From Streptomyces sp. NBC_00582 (GTDB lineage Bacteria > Actinomycetota > Actinomycetes > Streptomycetales > Streptomycetaceae), in contig NZ_CP107772.1 of assembly GCF_036345155.1 (NCBI RefSeq), positions 1,736,001 to 1,800,000 of the forward strand: a DNA stretch of 64,000 bases, in the 5' to 3' direction. Each line of letters opens with the position of its first letter. Position 1 is the stretch's first letter. Positions 53,217 to 62,373 of this stretch are shown here, piece after piece. Under the pieces are notes generated by a model. The model had not been told where the DNA came from, searched no databases, and saw only the letters and a program-made list of their open reading frames with translations. A program made the position numbers and the translations under genes.

Positions 53217-54050
53217 GTGCGAGGAAACGCCCGAGGCGTGCGGGGCAGGGGGGTGAGCCTGCTGCTGGCCGGGGGTCTGCTGGCCGGATGCTCGGCCCAG
53301 GGGACGGACACCGGCGCTTCCGGCGGGAGCGGTTCACCCTCGGCGGGAGCCACGGGCCGTAGCGCGGCCGGTGCCACGGCGACCCCCTCGGCCGGCGCTA
53401 CCCCCGCGTCCACCGTCTTCACCCCCGACGCCTCGCTGGTCCCCCGGACCTCCGGGGACGGCGCGGTCCTGGCCGACTCCGTGGTGCTCGCCCCCGCCGA
53501 CTGGGGCCGGGGGTTCGCCGCCCGGAAGCCGGCCGCGAGCACCCCGGGCACCTGGGCCGTGCTCGACGACGACTGCCGTTGGGAGCGGGAGAAAACGCCC
53601 CCCGGAGTGCTGGCCTCCTCGTCGCGCTACAGCCGGCTCCCGGCCGGCGACGGCAAGGGCGCGGTGCAGGTGACCGCGGCGGTCACCGTGCACGCCTCCG
53701 TCCTCGGCGCCGACGAACAGCTCAGTACCACCCTCGAGGAGGTGCTGCGCTGCCCGGACCAGCAGCCCCGCGCCAACGAGCGGATCACCGGCCTGAATTC
53801 ACTCGGCACCCCTTTCGGCACGCGTGAGCAGGAGTACGCCGACGACTCCGTCCTGGAGGCCGGCCAGTACGTCGAGAACGGCGGCGCCGCCCAGCCGTAC
53901 CGGTGGATGGTCGCCCGGCTCGGCACGGTCGTCGCGGCCGTCTCCGTGACCGGGGCGAAGGGCAACACCGAGCAGGAACTGAACCAACTGGGCGCCGACG
54001 CCCTGGCGAAGATGCTGGAGCGGATCCAGCAGCGGTTGAAGGGGAAGTGA
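53217..54050 (+). CDS. lipoprotein of unknown function, first gene of the receptor-kinase operon
   Basis: 277 residues. Signal peptide with lipobox LLAGC-SA (Cys25), then a Gly/Ser/Ala/Thr-rich tether to about residue 70. A globular domain follows with DDDCRWEREKTPPGVLASSSRYS and a second Cys in VLRCPDQQP, perhaps a disulfide. I recognise no family. The stop overlaps the ATG of the first kinase (TGATG), so the lipoprotein is probably an external partner of the kinase's binding domain. Start GTG with TTGAGGGG upstream. Confidence 0.85.
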   Translation: MRGNARGVRGRGVSLLLAGGLLAGCSAQGTDTGASGGSGSPSAGATGRSAAGATATPSAGATPASTVFTPDASLVPRTSGDGAVLADSVVLAPADWGRGFAARKPAASTPGTWAVLDDDCRWEREKTPPGVLASSSRYSRLPAGDGKGAVQVTAAVTVHASVLGADEQLSTTLEEVLRCPDQQPRANERITGLNSLGTPFGTREQEYADDSVLEAGQYVENGGAAQPYRWMVARLGTVVAAVSVTGAKGNTEQELNQLGADALAKMLERIQQRLKGK

Positions 54051-56413
54051 TGGAGCCGCTGCGTACCTCCGACCCCGCCCGGCTGGCGGGCTACCGGCTG
54101 CTCGGGCGGCTCGGCGCGGGCGGCATGGGAGTGGTGTACCTGGGCCGTTCGGCCGGTGGCACGCTGGTCGCGCTGAAGGTGATCCAGGCCGAGTACGCCG
54201 AGGACCCCGGCTTCCGGGAGCGGTTCCGGCGCGAGGCGGACACGGCCCGCCGGACGAGCAGTCCGTGGGTGGCGCCCCTGGTGGACGCCGATCCCGAGGC
54301 GGAACAGCCGTGGCTGGCGACCGCGTTCGTCCCGGGGCCCTCGCTCGCCGAGGCCGTCGCCGCGCACGGACCGCTGCCGGCGGGGACGCTGCGGGTGCTG
54401 GGGGCACGGCTCGCCGAGGCGCTGGGGGAGCTGCACACGGCGGGGCTGGTGCACCGGGACGTCAAGCCGGGCAATGTGCTGCTCGCGCTGGACGGGCCGC
54501 GGCTGATCGACTTCGGGGTGGCCCGCGATCCCGAGGACACCTCGCTCACCTCGACCGGTGTCGTGGTCGGCACTCCGGGCTTCCTCTCCCCCGAACAGGC
54601 GCGGGGCGCCCGGGAGTCGGGGACGGCGGGGGACGTCTTCTCGCTCGGCTGTGTGCTGGCGTACGCGGCGACCGGCCGCCCCCCGTTCGGCACCGGCTCG
54701 CTCGACGCGCTGCTGTACCGCACGGCGCACGACGCGCCCGACCTGGAGGGTGTCCCGGAGGAACTCGCCGAGATCGTGGGCGGCTGTCTGGAGAAGGACC
54801 CCGAGCGGCGGCCCTCGGCCGAGACGCTGGCGCACTCCCTGTCGTCCGCGCCCGCCGGGCTTCCCGAGGGGGAGGGGGCCGCTGCTTCCGCTTCGCCGCC
54901 CGATCCGCGTGAGGCGCTGCGGGCGGTGCGGCCCGAGGCGGCGGACCGGCCCGCCGGGCCCCACCCGGTGCCCGAGGACGCCGCTCCCGAGGACGAGGCT
55001 CTCCAGGACTCCGCTCCCCAGGACGAGGTCCCCGGGGACGAGGGCTGGCTTCCCGAGCCGTTGGTCCGGCTCATCGCCGAGCGGTCGGCGGCGGGGCTGG
55101 CGCTGCCGGGCATCGACGACACCGAGATCGACGCCTCGGACGCGACGGTGCCCTCCCCCTCCGCGCCGGCGCCTCAGGAACGGAGGGTCGGCCGGCGCCG
55201 CCTCCTGCTGCTGGCCGGGGGTGCGGCGGCGCTGGCGGCCGGAGGGGGCGCACTGGCGGCCTGGGGGACACCCTTCGGCGGGGGCGGGGGCGGCGGAGCG
55301 GCCTCCGGTGCGACGCCGTCGGACAGCATGCCGCTGTACACCATCGGGCTGCACGCCGATCTGAGCGGTGATCAGAAGGCGGTCGGGCGGGCTCAGGAGC
55401 GGGGGCTGCGGCTCGCGGTCGACGAGTTCAACGCCCGGGGGGACGCACGGTTCGCGCTGGCCGTGCGGACGGTGGACGACGGCGGTGATCCGGCGAGGGC
55501 GCCCGAGGTGGCGAAGAAGCTCGTCGCGGACCGGACCGTCCTGGCCGTGGTGGGTCCCACCACGGACACCACCGCGCTGGCGTCGCTGGCGACCTACGAC
55601 GCCGCGTCGCTGCCCCTGATCGCGGTGTCGCCCGGCGCGACGGTGCTGGACGTGATGGGCAGCCGGTCCTTCCTCCATGCCAGGGTCACCGACACGATCC
55701 TGCCGTTCTACCTCAACGCGTATCTGCGCGGCACCGCCAAGTCGCGCACGATCGGGATCGTCGACGACCGGGCGGCGGACACCTACGGCTGGGAGATCAG
55801 CAGCACGCTCAGCCGGATCCTGCGCGACGACCGGCAGCCGGCCGTGCCGAAGGTGGTCAGCGCGCTGCGGACCGACTTCGCGCCGACCCTGGACGCCCTG
55901 CTCGACGGGGGCGCCGACTCGGTGGTCTTCGCCGGCTACCACGACCGGGCCGCGCTGCTGGCCCGGGAACTGACCCGCCGTGACTTCCCCGGAGCACGGG
56001 CCGGCGCCCAGGGGGTGCTCGACGCCCGGTTCCTGTCCGCCGCCGGGGACGCGGCCGAGGGCTGGGCGATCGTCGCGCCCGTCATGGACGCCGCCGTGGC
56101 CCCCGAGGCGAAGGCGTTCGCCACCGCGTACCGCAAGCGGTTCGACGCGGAACCCGAGCGGTACTCCGTCGAGACCTACGACGTGGCGCAGCTGGTGTCG
56201 CGGACCCTGGGCTCGCTGGCCGTCGGGCGCCGCACCCGGGCGGAGCTGACGACGGCGCTGCGCGCGGCCACGTACGAGGGCATCAGCCGCAACCTCGCGT
56301 TCGACCGGACGACCGGGGCGCTGGTCGTCGACGGCAGCGGGGTATACCTGTGGAAGGTCACCGGCGGCCGGTTCGCGTACCAGGGCGTGGCGCCGTACCA
56401 GGTCGCCACCTGA
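54050..56413 (+). CDS. receptor Ser/Thr kinase fused to an extracellular substrate-binding-protein domain (copy 1)
   Basis: 787 residues. The kinase domain spans about 15-265: LGRLGAGGMGVVYLG, ALKVI (Lys), HRDVKPGN, DFGVA, SPEQA and the usual C-lobe, so all catalytic residues are present. An acidic Pro-rich linker reaches about 375, then one membrane helix (LLLLAGGAAALAAGGGALAA). Outside the cell about 350 residues form a type 1 periplasmic binding fold of the branched-chain amino acid class: IGLHADLSGDQKAVGRAQERGLRLAV, VVGPTTDTTALAS, IGIVDD. It probably senses a small ligand and signals by phosphorylation. It begins inside the lipoprotein stop. Confidence 0.93.
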   Translation: MEPLRTSDPARLAGYRLLGRLGAGGMGVVYLGRSAGGTLVALKVIQAEYAEDPGFRERFRREADTARRTSSPWVAPLVDADPEAEQPWLATAFVPGPSLAEAVAAHGPLPAGTLRVLGARLAEALGELHTAGLVHRDVKPGNVLLALDGPRLIDFGVARDPEDTSLTSTGVVVGTPGFLSPEQARGARESGTAGDVFSLGCVLAYAATGRPPFGTGSLDALLYRTAHDAPDLEGVPEELAEIVGGCLEKDPERRPSAETLAHSLSSAPAGLPEGEGAAASASPPDPREALRAVRPEAADRPAGPHPVPEDAAPEDEALQDSAPQDEVPGDEGWLPEPLVRLIAERSAAGLALPGIDDTEIDASDATVPSPSAPAPQERRVGRRRLLLLAGGAAALAAGGGALAAWGTPFGGGGGGGAASGATPSDSMPLYTIGLHADLSGDQKAVGRAQERGLRLAVDEFNARGDARFALAVRTVDDGGDPARAPEVAKKLVADRTVLAVVGPTTDTTALASLATYDAASLPLIAVSPGATVLDVMGSRSFLHARVTDTILPFYLNAYLRGTAKSRTIGIVDDRAADTYGWEISSTLSRILRDDRQPAVPKVVSALRTDFAPTLDALLDGGADSVVFAGYHDRAALLARELTRRDFPGARAGAQGVLDARFLSAAGDAAEGWAIVAPVMDAAVAPEAKAFATAYRKRFDAEPERYSVETYDVAQLVSRTLGSLAVGRRTRAELTTALRAATYEGISRNLAFDRTTGALVVDGSGVYLWKVTGGRFAYQGVAPYQVAT

Positions 56414-56423
56414 GGGGGCGTCG

Positions 56424-58640
56424 ATGGAGCCGTTGCGCGGCGCCGACCCGGCCGGGGTCGGGGGCTACCGGCTGCTGCGCCGGCTGGGCGCGGGCGGCAT
56501 GGGCGTGGTGTACCTGGCCCGCTCCAGGGGCGGTGCCCTGGCGGCGCTGAAGGTGATCCGCGCCGGGTACGCCGACGACCCCGGCTTCCGGGCCCGTTTC
56601 CGGCGCGAGGTGGAGACGGCGGGCCGGGTCACGAGCCCCTGGGTGGTGCCGCTCCTCGAAGCGGACCCGGACGCGTCCTCGCCCTGGCTGGCCACGGCGT
56701 TCGTGCCCGGTCCCTCGCTGGCGGAGGCGGTCGAGGAGTGCGGGCCACTGCCCGAGGCGACGGTCCGTGTCCTCGGGGCCCGGCTCGCCGAGGCGCTGGA
56801 CGCGGTGCACGGGGCGGGGCTGGTGCACCGGGACGTCAAGCCGGGCAATGTGCTGCTGGCGGTCGACGGGCCCCGGATGATCGACTTCGGTATCGCGCGG
56901 ATGCCGGAGGACACCGCCCTCACCGCCAGCGGCATGGTGGTCGGCTCGCCCGGGTTCCTCTCCCCCGAGCAGGCCCGGGGCCGGGGGCGGGAGATCGGGC
57001 CGGCCAGTGACGTCTTCTCGCTCGGCTGTCTGCTGGCGTACGCCGTGACCGGTGAGCGTCCCTTCGGCTCGGGCTCCGCCGCCGAGGCGCTGATGCGTAC
57101 GGTCCACGACGAGCCGGACCTGAACGGCGTACCGGAACCGCTGCTTCCGCTGCTGCGCGCCTGCCTGACGAAGGAGGCGAGCGCCCGTCCGGGAGTGACG
57201 GACGTCCTGCGGGGGTTGGAGGGGGCCGGGCCGGGCGGCGGGGTGTGGTTGCCGGAGTCGTCGACCCGGGTGATCGCCCGGCGTTCGGCCGCCGTTCTCG
57301 CCCTGCCCGAGGTGTCGGCGACGGAGGTGCCGGAGGCGCCGGCCGCGGGTGGCGGTGCGACGACGGCGGCGGGTGACCGGCTCGGTGGGGCGACGGCTGC
57401 GGGCGGAGGGGCGGGTTCCGGTGGGAGGGCCGCCCGGCGGCGGTTCCTGGTGCTGGGGACGGCCGCCGGGGTGCTGGCCGCGACCGGAACGGCGGCCTGG
57501 TGGACGGCCGGACGCCCCGGCCGGAGCGCGGGCCGGGGCGGCTCCACCCCGCTGCCGCGTCTGACGCTCGCTCTGCAGGCCGACCTCGGCGGGAGCGGCC
57601 GTACGACGGGCCGCGCCCAGGAGAACGGGGTCCGGCTCGCCGTCGACCGGCTCAACTCCCTCACCGGCCGCACCTTCGAGCTGTCGCTCCAGGTGCACGA
57701 CGACAAGGGCGGCACGGCTCTGGCGCGGCAGATCGCCCGGCGGCTCGCGGCCGACGAGCGGGTCCGCGCCGTGATCGGACCGAGCAGCGACGCCTGTGCG
57801 AAGGCCACCCTCGCCGTCTACCAGGAGGCGCTGCTGCCGATGGTGTCGGTGTCGGTCGGCCTCGACGACGTCCCCGCCGCCACGTACCGGGTGTACGCCG
57901 CCACCCGCCCCAACGACGCGACCCTCGCGGCGCCGCTCGTGGCGTATCTCGTGCGCACCGTCGGGGCCCGCCGGACGGTGCTGGTCGACGACGAGGCGGA
58001 GGGCGACTTCAGTTGGCGCGTCTGCTCGGGGGTCGCCGAGGCCCTGGGCTCGGGCCGCACCGCGATCCGGCGGACCCTCTCGGCCGACGCCGGCACGGAC
58101 CGGGCGTTCCGTGCCGTCGCCGAGGCGGTGACGGCGGCCGGCGCGGACGCGGTGGTGTTCGGCGGAGGGTACGCGCGCGCCGCGGCGCTGGCCCGTGCGC
58201 TGCGCTCCGCCGGCTTCTCCGGCGCCCGGCTGGCCACCCAGCGCGCCTGCGACCCCCGTTTCCTGAGCTCGGCGGGGGACGCCGCCGACGGCTGGGTCTT
58301 CGCCACCGCGTATCTCGACCCGACCGAGGTGACGGCCGCGCGGTCCTTCGTCACCGCCTACCGCGCCCGCTTCGGCGCCACCCCGCCGCCGTACTCCGCC
58401 GAGGCCTACGACGCGACCCTGTTCCTCGCCCGCGCCCTGACCTCGCTGGGTGCGGACCGTGCCGAACGGGGCGCGATCGTGGGCCGGTTGCGCGAGACGG
58501 ACTACCGGGGGATCACCAAACGGCTGCACTACACGGGGACGAGCACCCGGTACACCATGGACGCCCTGTACCTGTTCCGGGCCTCCAAGGGCGCCTTGCG
58601 CTTCCTCGGGCAGTACGACGACGCCACCGCCACGGCCTGA
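56424..58640 (+). CDS. receptor Ser/Thr kinase fused to an extracellular substrate-binding-protein domain (copy 2)
   Basis: 738 residues, same layout as the gene ten bases upstream. Kinase (about 12-265): LRRLGAGGMGVVYLA, ALKVI, VHRDVKPGN, DFGIA, SPEQA. A shorter linker leads to one membrane helix (FLVLGTAAGVLAATGTAAWW). The binding-protein domain follows: LTLALQADLGGSGRTTGRAQENGVRLAV, VIGPSSDACAKATLAVYQ, then YSAEAYDATLFLARAL. The kinase halves are much more alike than the sensor halves, suggesting tandem duplication followed by change of ligand. Heterodimer formation is an open possibility. Confidence 0.93.
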   Translation: MEPLRGADPAGVGGYRLLRRLGAGGMGVVYLARSRGGALAALKVIRAGYADDPGFRARFRREVETAGRVTSPWVVPLLEADPDASSPWLATAFVPGPSLAEAVEECGPLPEATVRVLGARLAEALDAVHGAGLVHRDVKPGNVLLAVDGPRMIDFGIARMPEDTALTASGMVVGSPGFLSPEQARGRGREIGPASDVFSLGCLLAYAVTGERPFGSGSAAEALMRTVHDEPDLNGVPEPLLPLLRACLTKEASARPGVTDVLRGLEGAGPGGGVWLPESSTRVIARRSAAVLALPEVSATEVPEAPAAGGGATTAAGDRLGGATAAGGGAGSGGRAARRRFLVLGTAAGVLAATGTAAWWTAGRPGRSAGRGGSTPLPRLTLALQADLGGSGRTTGRAQENGVRLAVDRLNSLTGRTFELSLQVHDDKGGTALARQIARRLAADERVRAVIGPSSDACAKATLAVYQEALLPMVSVSVGLDDVPAATYRVYAATRPNDATLAAPLVAYLVRTVGARRTVLVDDEAEGDFSWRVCSGVAEALGSGRTAIRRTLSADAGTDRAFRAVAEAVTAAGADAVVFGGGYARAAALARALRSAGFSGARLATQRACDPRFLSSAGDAADGWVFATAYLDPTEVTAARSFVTAYRARFGATPPPYSAEAYDATLFLARALTSLGADRAERGAIVGRLRETDYRGITKRLHYTGTSTRYTMDALYLFRASKGALRFLGQYDDATATA

Positions 58641-58652
58641 GCGGGCGGTGGG

Positions 58653-61505
58653 TCAGCCGCTGAACGCGGGGCCCGACGTGCGGGCCGCGATCAGCGCCGC
58701 CAGGGCGGCCCGCGAGGAGACTCCCGTCTTGCGGTAGATCCGTGAGACATGGGTCTCGACGGTGCGCCGGCTCAGACAGAGACGGTCGGCGATCGCGGGA
58801 CTGGTGAGGCCCTCGGCGACGAGAGCGGCGATCTCTTGCTCGCGGGCGGTGAGTTCGGCGAGCCGCCGCTCGGGGCCGTCGACGGCGTCGGCCACGGCGG
58901 GTCCGATCGCGTCGGCGAGGCCGGTCAGCATCGCGGACCCGCCGGCGGCGGCGAGCCGGCGCCCCCGCTGCCAGGCGGCCCGCCCCCGCCGGGGGCCGTC
59001 CGGGTCCGCCGCCAGCAGCGGGGCGCCCAGGAGCAGGGAGAACGCCTCCCAGAACTGCGCGCCGCTGCGGGCGCTCTCCTCGGCCGCCGCCAGGAACAGG
59101 TCCCCCGCCGCCGCGGCGTCGCCGAGGCCGAGGGGGATGTGGGCGGCGCTGCGCATCGCCGAGGCCCGCTGCACCGGCAGGTCCAGCCGCTCGGCCTCCT
59201 CACGCGCCCGCAGGGCCCACTCCTTCGCCTCGTCCACCTCACCGACGGCGACGGCCGAGGTCACCAGGACCTCCAGGAACAGCGGCCGCATCGAGGGCTG
59301 GAGCCGGCGCAGGCCCGGGCCGCCGGCCTGGAGGACCGCCTCGCGGGCGCGGGCCGGATCGCCCGCGGTGAGCGCCGCGTAGCCGAGCACGCAGCGGGCG
59401 ACGGACGCCCACCAGTTGACGCCCGACCCGGCCGCCACGACCGCCTCCTCGGCCACCGCGAGGGGCCGTGGATCGCCGGGCGGACAGGCGGCCACCACCG
59501 CGTGGGCCTTGGTGGCGAGGACGAAGGCGAGCAGTTCGTCGCTGCCTATGCCGCGGGCGATGTCCTCGGCCTCGTCCGCCAGTTCGACGGCCGACACGGG
59601 CCGGCAGATCTGGATGTGCACATGGGCCTTGCACAGCAGCAGATGGGGCAGGAGGTGGAGTTGGCCGGTGCGGCGGGCGACGGCCAGGCCCCGGTCGGCG
59701 TGCCGCTCGGCGTCCGCGAAGCGCTCCAGGAACGCCTCGGCCCAGCCCAGCCGGGCCAGTTGCTCGCACAGGCCGGTGAGGTCGTCGTCCGGCAGCGAGT
59801 CGACGAGGGCGGCGGCCTGCCGGGCGTAGCCGTCGGCCTCGGTGGTCTCGCCCTCGTAGGCCTCCCCCAGCGCGGCGACGGCCAGCGCGCCGGCGACGCC
59901 CACCTCGTCCCCGAGGGAGCGGGCCACCGCGAGGGTGCGGGCCACCTCGGCGCGCACGGTCGGGTACGAGGTGTCGTGCGGTGCCGAGGAGCCCAGTTCC
60001 AGGCCGAGCGCCACCTGGTCGGCCGGTGAGGGCGCCGGGTCGTCGCGGTGCAGTTCGCGGCGGAGCAGGGCCACCGCCTCGGAGTAGCGGCCCAGATGGC
60101 GTTCCGTCACGGCGCACAGCACGACGGCGGACGCCCGCGACCCGGTGGCCTCCTCCCCGGCCGGGTCGGGCAGGGCGATCACCTGGTGCAGCAGGTCGCG
60201 GCTCTCCCGGAGCCGGCCGCAGGCGCCGAGGGCGCGGGCCCGCCGCAGCGTCAGTTCACGGCGTCGGACCGCGTGGTCCGGGGTGTGCGGAAGGTGCCGG
60301 AGCACCACCCCCAGCCAGTGCGCGCAGCTCGCGGGGGCGGTGTCCGCGGCCTGTTCCGCGGCCTGGATCAGGACGGCCGCCGTCTCGGGGTCCCAGCCGG
60401 ACAGGGAGCGCTCGGCGTGGTGGGCCCGTTCGGCGGGCGGGGCGCCGGCGCGGGCGAGCGCGGCGGCGGCGAGCCGGTGGGTCTCGGTGCGCCGCCAGGG
60501 GTCGGTGCCCTCGTGCACCAGGCTGCGCAGCACGGGGTGGCGCAGGGCCAGCCGTCCGTGCGCTCCGGCGCGGAGCAGGTCGCGGCGGGTCAGCTCGGCG
60601 AGGTCGGCGGCCAGGTCGGCCGGTGCGCGGCCGGTGACCGCGGCGAGCAGGGCGGGGGTGGCGTGGTCGCCGAGTGCGGCCACCACCTCGACCAGCCGGC
60701 GCTGCGCCGGGCCGAGCGGGGTCAGTTCGTCCAGCAGCAGCGCGCCGAGTCCGGTCGTGGACAGCCGGTTCACCCGGGCGCCCTCACGGTGCGCCTGGAG
60801 GAGGGCCAGCAGACAGAGCGGGTTGCCCTCGCTGGCGGCGAAGAGCCGTACGGCCTCCTCGTGGTCGAGGCCGGGGGTGAGCCGCGCGAGGCAACTGCGC
60901 TCGTCCAGCGGCCCGAGGACCGTCCGGCGCACCGCCCCGGTGTCGGTGCCGCGCACGAGGGACGCGGTCAGCGGGGCGGGGCTCTGGCGCTCCCTGCGGG
61001 CGACGGCCAGGAGGACCCGGGCGCGCGGGGGGTGGCGTACGAGATGGTCGAGGAGTTCCAGGGAGGCGGCGTCCGCCCAGTGCAGATCGTCGAGGACCAT
61101 CACCAGCGGTGCGGTGGCGGCGTGGGCCAGCAGGGCGGCCGTGGCGCGGTGCAGGCCGAAGCGGTCGGCGTGGTGGGCGGCGCCGGTCAGCACCGGGGCG
61201 ACCGCGGCAGCGGCGGGGAAGGAGTCCCGGACGGCCGGGTCGAGGTCGGCGAAGGCGTCGGTGAACGGCTGGAAGGGCAGGTGCCGTTCGTACTCCGTGG
61301 CCCGGCCGCGCAGGACCGTCGCTCCGCCGCGGGCCGCGCGCCGGCACAGTTCGTGGGCGAGGCGGCTCTTGCCGATGCCGGCCTCGCCGCTGATGTCGAG
61401 CACCGCCGGGCGGCCCCGCGCGTCCGCCGCGAGGTCGGCCAGCAGCCGGTCGAGCAGGCCGAGTTCGGCGTCCCTGCCGATCAGCGGCATCCGTTCCGTC
61501 GTCAT
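58653..61505 (-). CDS. LAL-type LuxR-family regulator (AAA ATPase + TPR-like + HTH)
   Basis: 950 residues. An N-terminal STAND/AAA module has Walker A GEAGIGKSRLA and Walker B VMVLDDLHWAD, with LIGRDAELGLLDRLL at the start. A long helical repeat region runs from about 350 to 880, and a LuxR HTH at the C-terminus reads LTAREQEIAALVAEGLTSPAIADRLCLSRRTVETHV in part. Large ATP-dependent activators of this class switch on catabolic or secondary-metabolite genes. It converges with the receptor-kinase operon 12 bases away. GGGGAG precedes the ATG. Confidence 0.93.
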   Translation of the reverse strand: MTTERMPLIGRDAELGLLDRLLADLAADARGRPAVLDISGEAGIGKSRLAHELCRRAARGGATVLRGRATEYERHLPFQPFTDAFADLDPAVRDSFPAAAAVAPVLTGAAHHADRFGLHRATAALLAHAATAPLVMVLDDLHWADAASLELLDHLVRHPPRARVLLAVARRERQSPAPLTASLVRGTDTGAVRRTVLGPLDERSCLARLTPGLDHEEAVRLFAASEGNPLCLLALLQAHREGARVNRLSTTGLGALLLDELTPLGPAQRRLVEVVAALGDHATPALLAAVTGRAPADLAADLAELTRRDLLRAGAHGRLALRHPVLRSLVHEGTDPWRRTETHRLAAAALARAGAPPAERAHHAERSLSGWDPETAAVLIQAAEQAADTAPASCAHWLGVVLRHLPHTPDHAVRRRELTLRRARALGACGRLRESRDLLHQVIALPDPAGEEATGSRASAVVLCAVTERHLGRYSEAVALLRRELHRDDPAPSPADQVALGLELGSSAPHDTSYPTVRAEVARTLAVARSLGDEVGVAGALAVAALGEAYEGETTEADGYARQAAALVDSLPDDDLTGLCEQLARLGWAEAFLERFADAERHADRGLAVARRTGQLHLLPHLLLCKAHVHIQICRPVSAVELADEAEDIARGIGSDELLAFVLATKAHAVVAACPPGDPRPLAVAEEAVVAAGSGVNWWASVARCVLGYAALTAGDPARAREAVLQAGGPGLRRLQPSMRPLFLEVLVTSAVAVGEVDEAKEWALRAREEAERLDLPVQRASAMRSAAHIPLGLGDAAAAGDLFLAAAEESARSGAQFWEAFSLLLGAPLLAADPDGPRRGRAAWQRGRRLAAAGGSAMLTGLADAIGPAVADAVDGPERRLAELTAREQEIAALVAEGLTSPAIADRLCLSRRTVETHVSRIYRKTGVSSRAALAALIAARTSGPAFSG

Positions 61506-61573
61506 CTCCCCGCCCCCTGCGCCCCGTCCTGCTGATCATCCTGCCGTACGCCACTGACAGCGCGGGCGGGGAA

Positions 61574-61595
61574 CCTACGTAGGCGATCTACGTAA
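61574..61595. promoter_or_regulatory. paired TACGTA palindromes between the LAL and DUF6585 genes
   Basis: CCTACGTAGG (61574-61583, perfect) and CTACGTAA (61588-61595) are 13 bp apart centre to centre in the divergent promoter region. The same box pair precedes the lipoprotein/kinase operon. TACGTA-type sites suit a LuxR/NarL HTH, so the LAL protein is a candidate binder. Confidence 0.45.
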
Positions 61596-61638
61596 CACCA
61601 CGGATGCCGCCGCCCGACACGGCTCGAAAGGTGTCCTC

Positions 61639-62373
61639 ATGACCACACCCGTCCCCTCTCCCGAGGTCTCCGAACTGGCCGCCCGCCACGGGCTGGGCCC
61701 GCCGCTGGCCGTGTTCGCGCCGAAGCGGATGAGCCGGTGGATGTTCGCCGTCCACCTCTTCAACACCTTCTACCTGTCGCTGCTCTTCCTCCTCCCCGGG
61801 GTGCTGTACTACTGGTGGCAGGCCCGCCACCACCCCGGCTTCAGCCGGCGGCAGTCCCGTAAACGGCTCCATCTGTTCGAGCGGGGGCTGGTGGTGGACC
61901 CGCCGGTCGGCAGCGGTGCGGTCGTCCTGCGCTGGGACTCCCTGCGACTCCAGCAGGACATCACCCAGCTGGTCATCAACGGCCGCCCCGCCCCCACCCG
62001 GTACGCCTACACGGCGAGCGTGCCGGGCCAGGGGTCCGTACGGATCACCGAGTTCTACGAGGGCCCCGACGTCTGGGGCCCCTTCCTGCAGGAGGCCGTC
62101 CTCACGGCCCAGGGCCCGGCGGTGCTGAAGACGCTCCAGGACGGCGGGACGGTCTCCTTCGGGGTGCTCGACCTCTCCCGCGCCGGGCTGTCCACCCCGA
62201 AGAAGGGCCGGCTCCCCTGGGCGGAGGTCCAGGAGGTCCGGGTCTCGGGAGGCCTGGTCCTCATCACGCGGTCCGGCGATTCCGCCCGCTGGTCCCACCA
62301 TGCCGTCAAGGACGTCGTCAACCTCCATCTGTTCCTGGCCGCGGTCGCGGCCCTGCGCGGAGAATCCGCCTAG
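61639..62373 (+). CDS. DUF6585 membrane-associated protein
   Basis: 244 residues. A short hydrophilic N-terminus is followed by one or two hydrophobic segments (FAVHLFNTFYLSLLFLLPGVLYYWW, in part), then a soluble beta-rich domain with HLFERGLVVDPP and VVLRWDSLRLQQDITQ. It ends KKGRLPWAEVQEVRVSGG and a helix. This is the layout of DUF6585 proteins, widespread in Streptomyces, with PH-like halves and no known role. It is divergent from the LAL regulator over 133 bp and its stop overlaps the convergent ABC exporter by four bases. Confidence 0.8.
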   Translation: MTTPVPSPEVSELAARHGLGPPLAVFAPKRMSRWMFAVHLFNTFYLSLLFLLPGVLYYWWQARHHPGFSRRQSRKRLHLFERGLVVDPPVGSGAVVLRWDSLRLQQDITQLVINGRPAPTRYAYTASVPGQGSVRITEFYEGPDVWGPFLQEAVLTAQGPAVLKTLQDGGTVSFGVLDLSRAGLSTPKKGRLPWAEVQEVRVSGGLVLITRSGDSARWSHHAVKDVVNLHLFLAAVAALRGESA

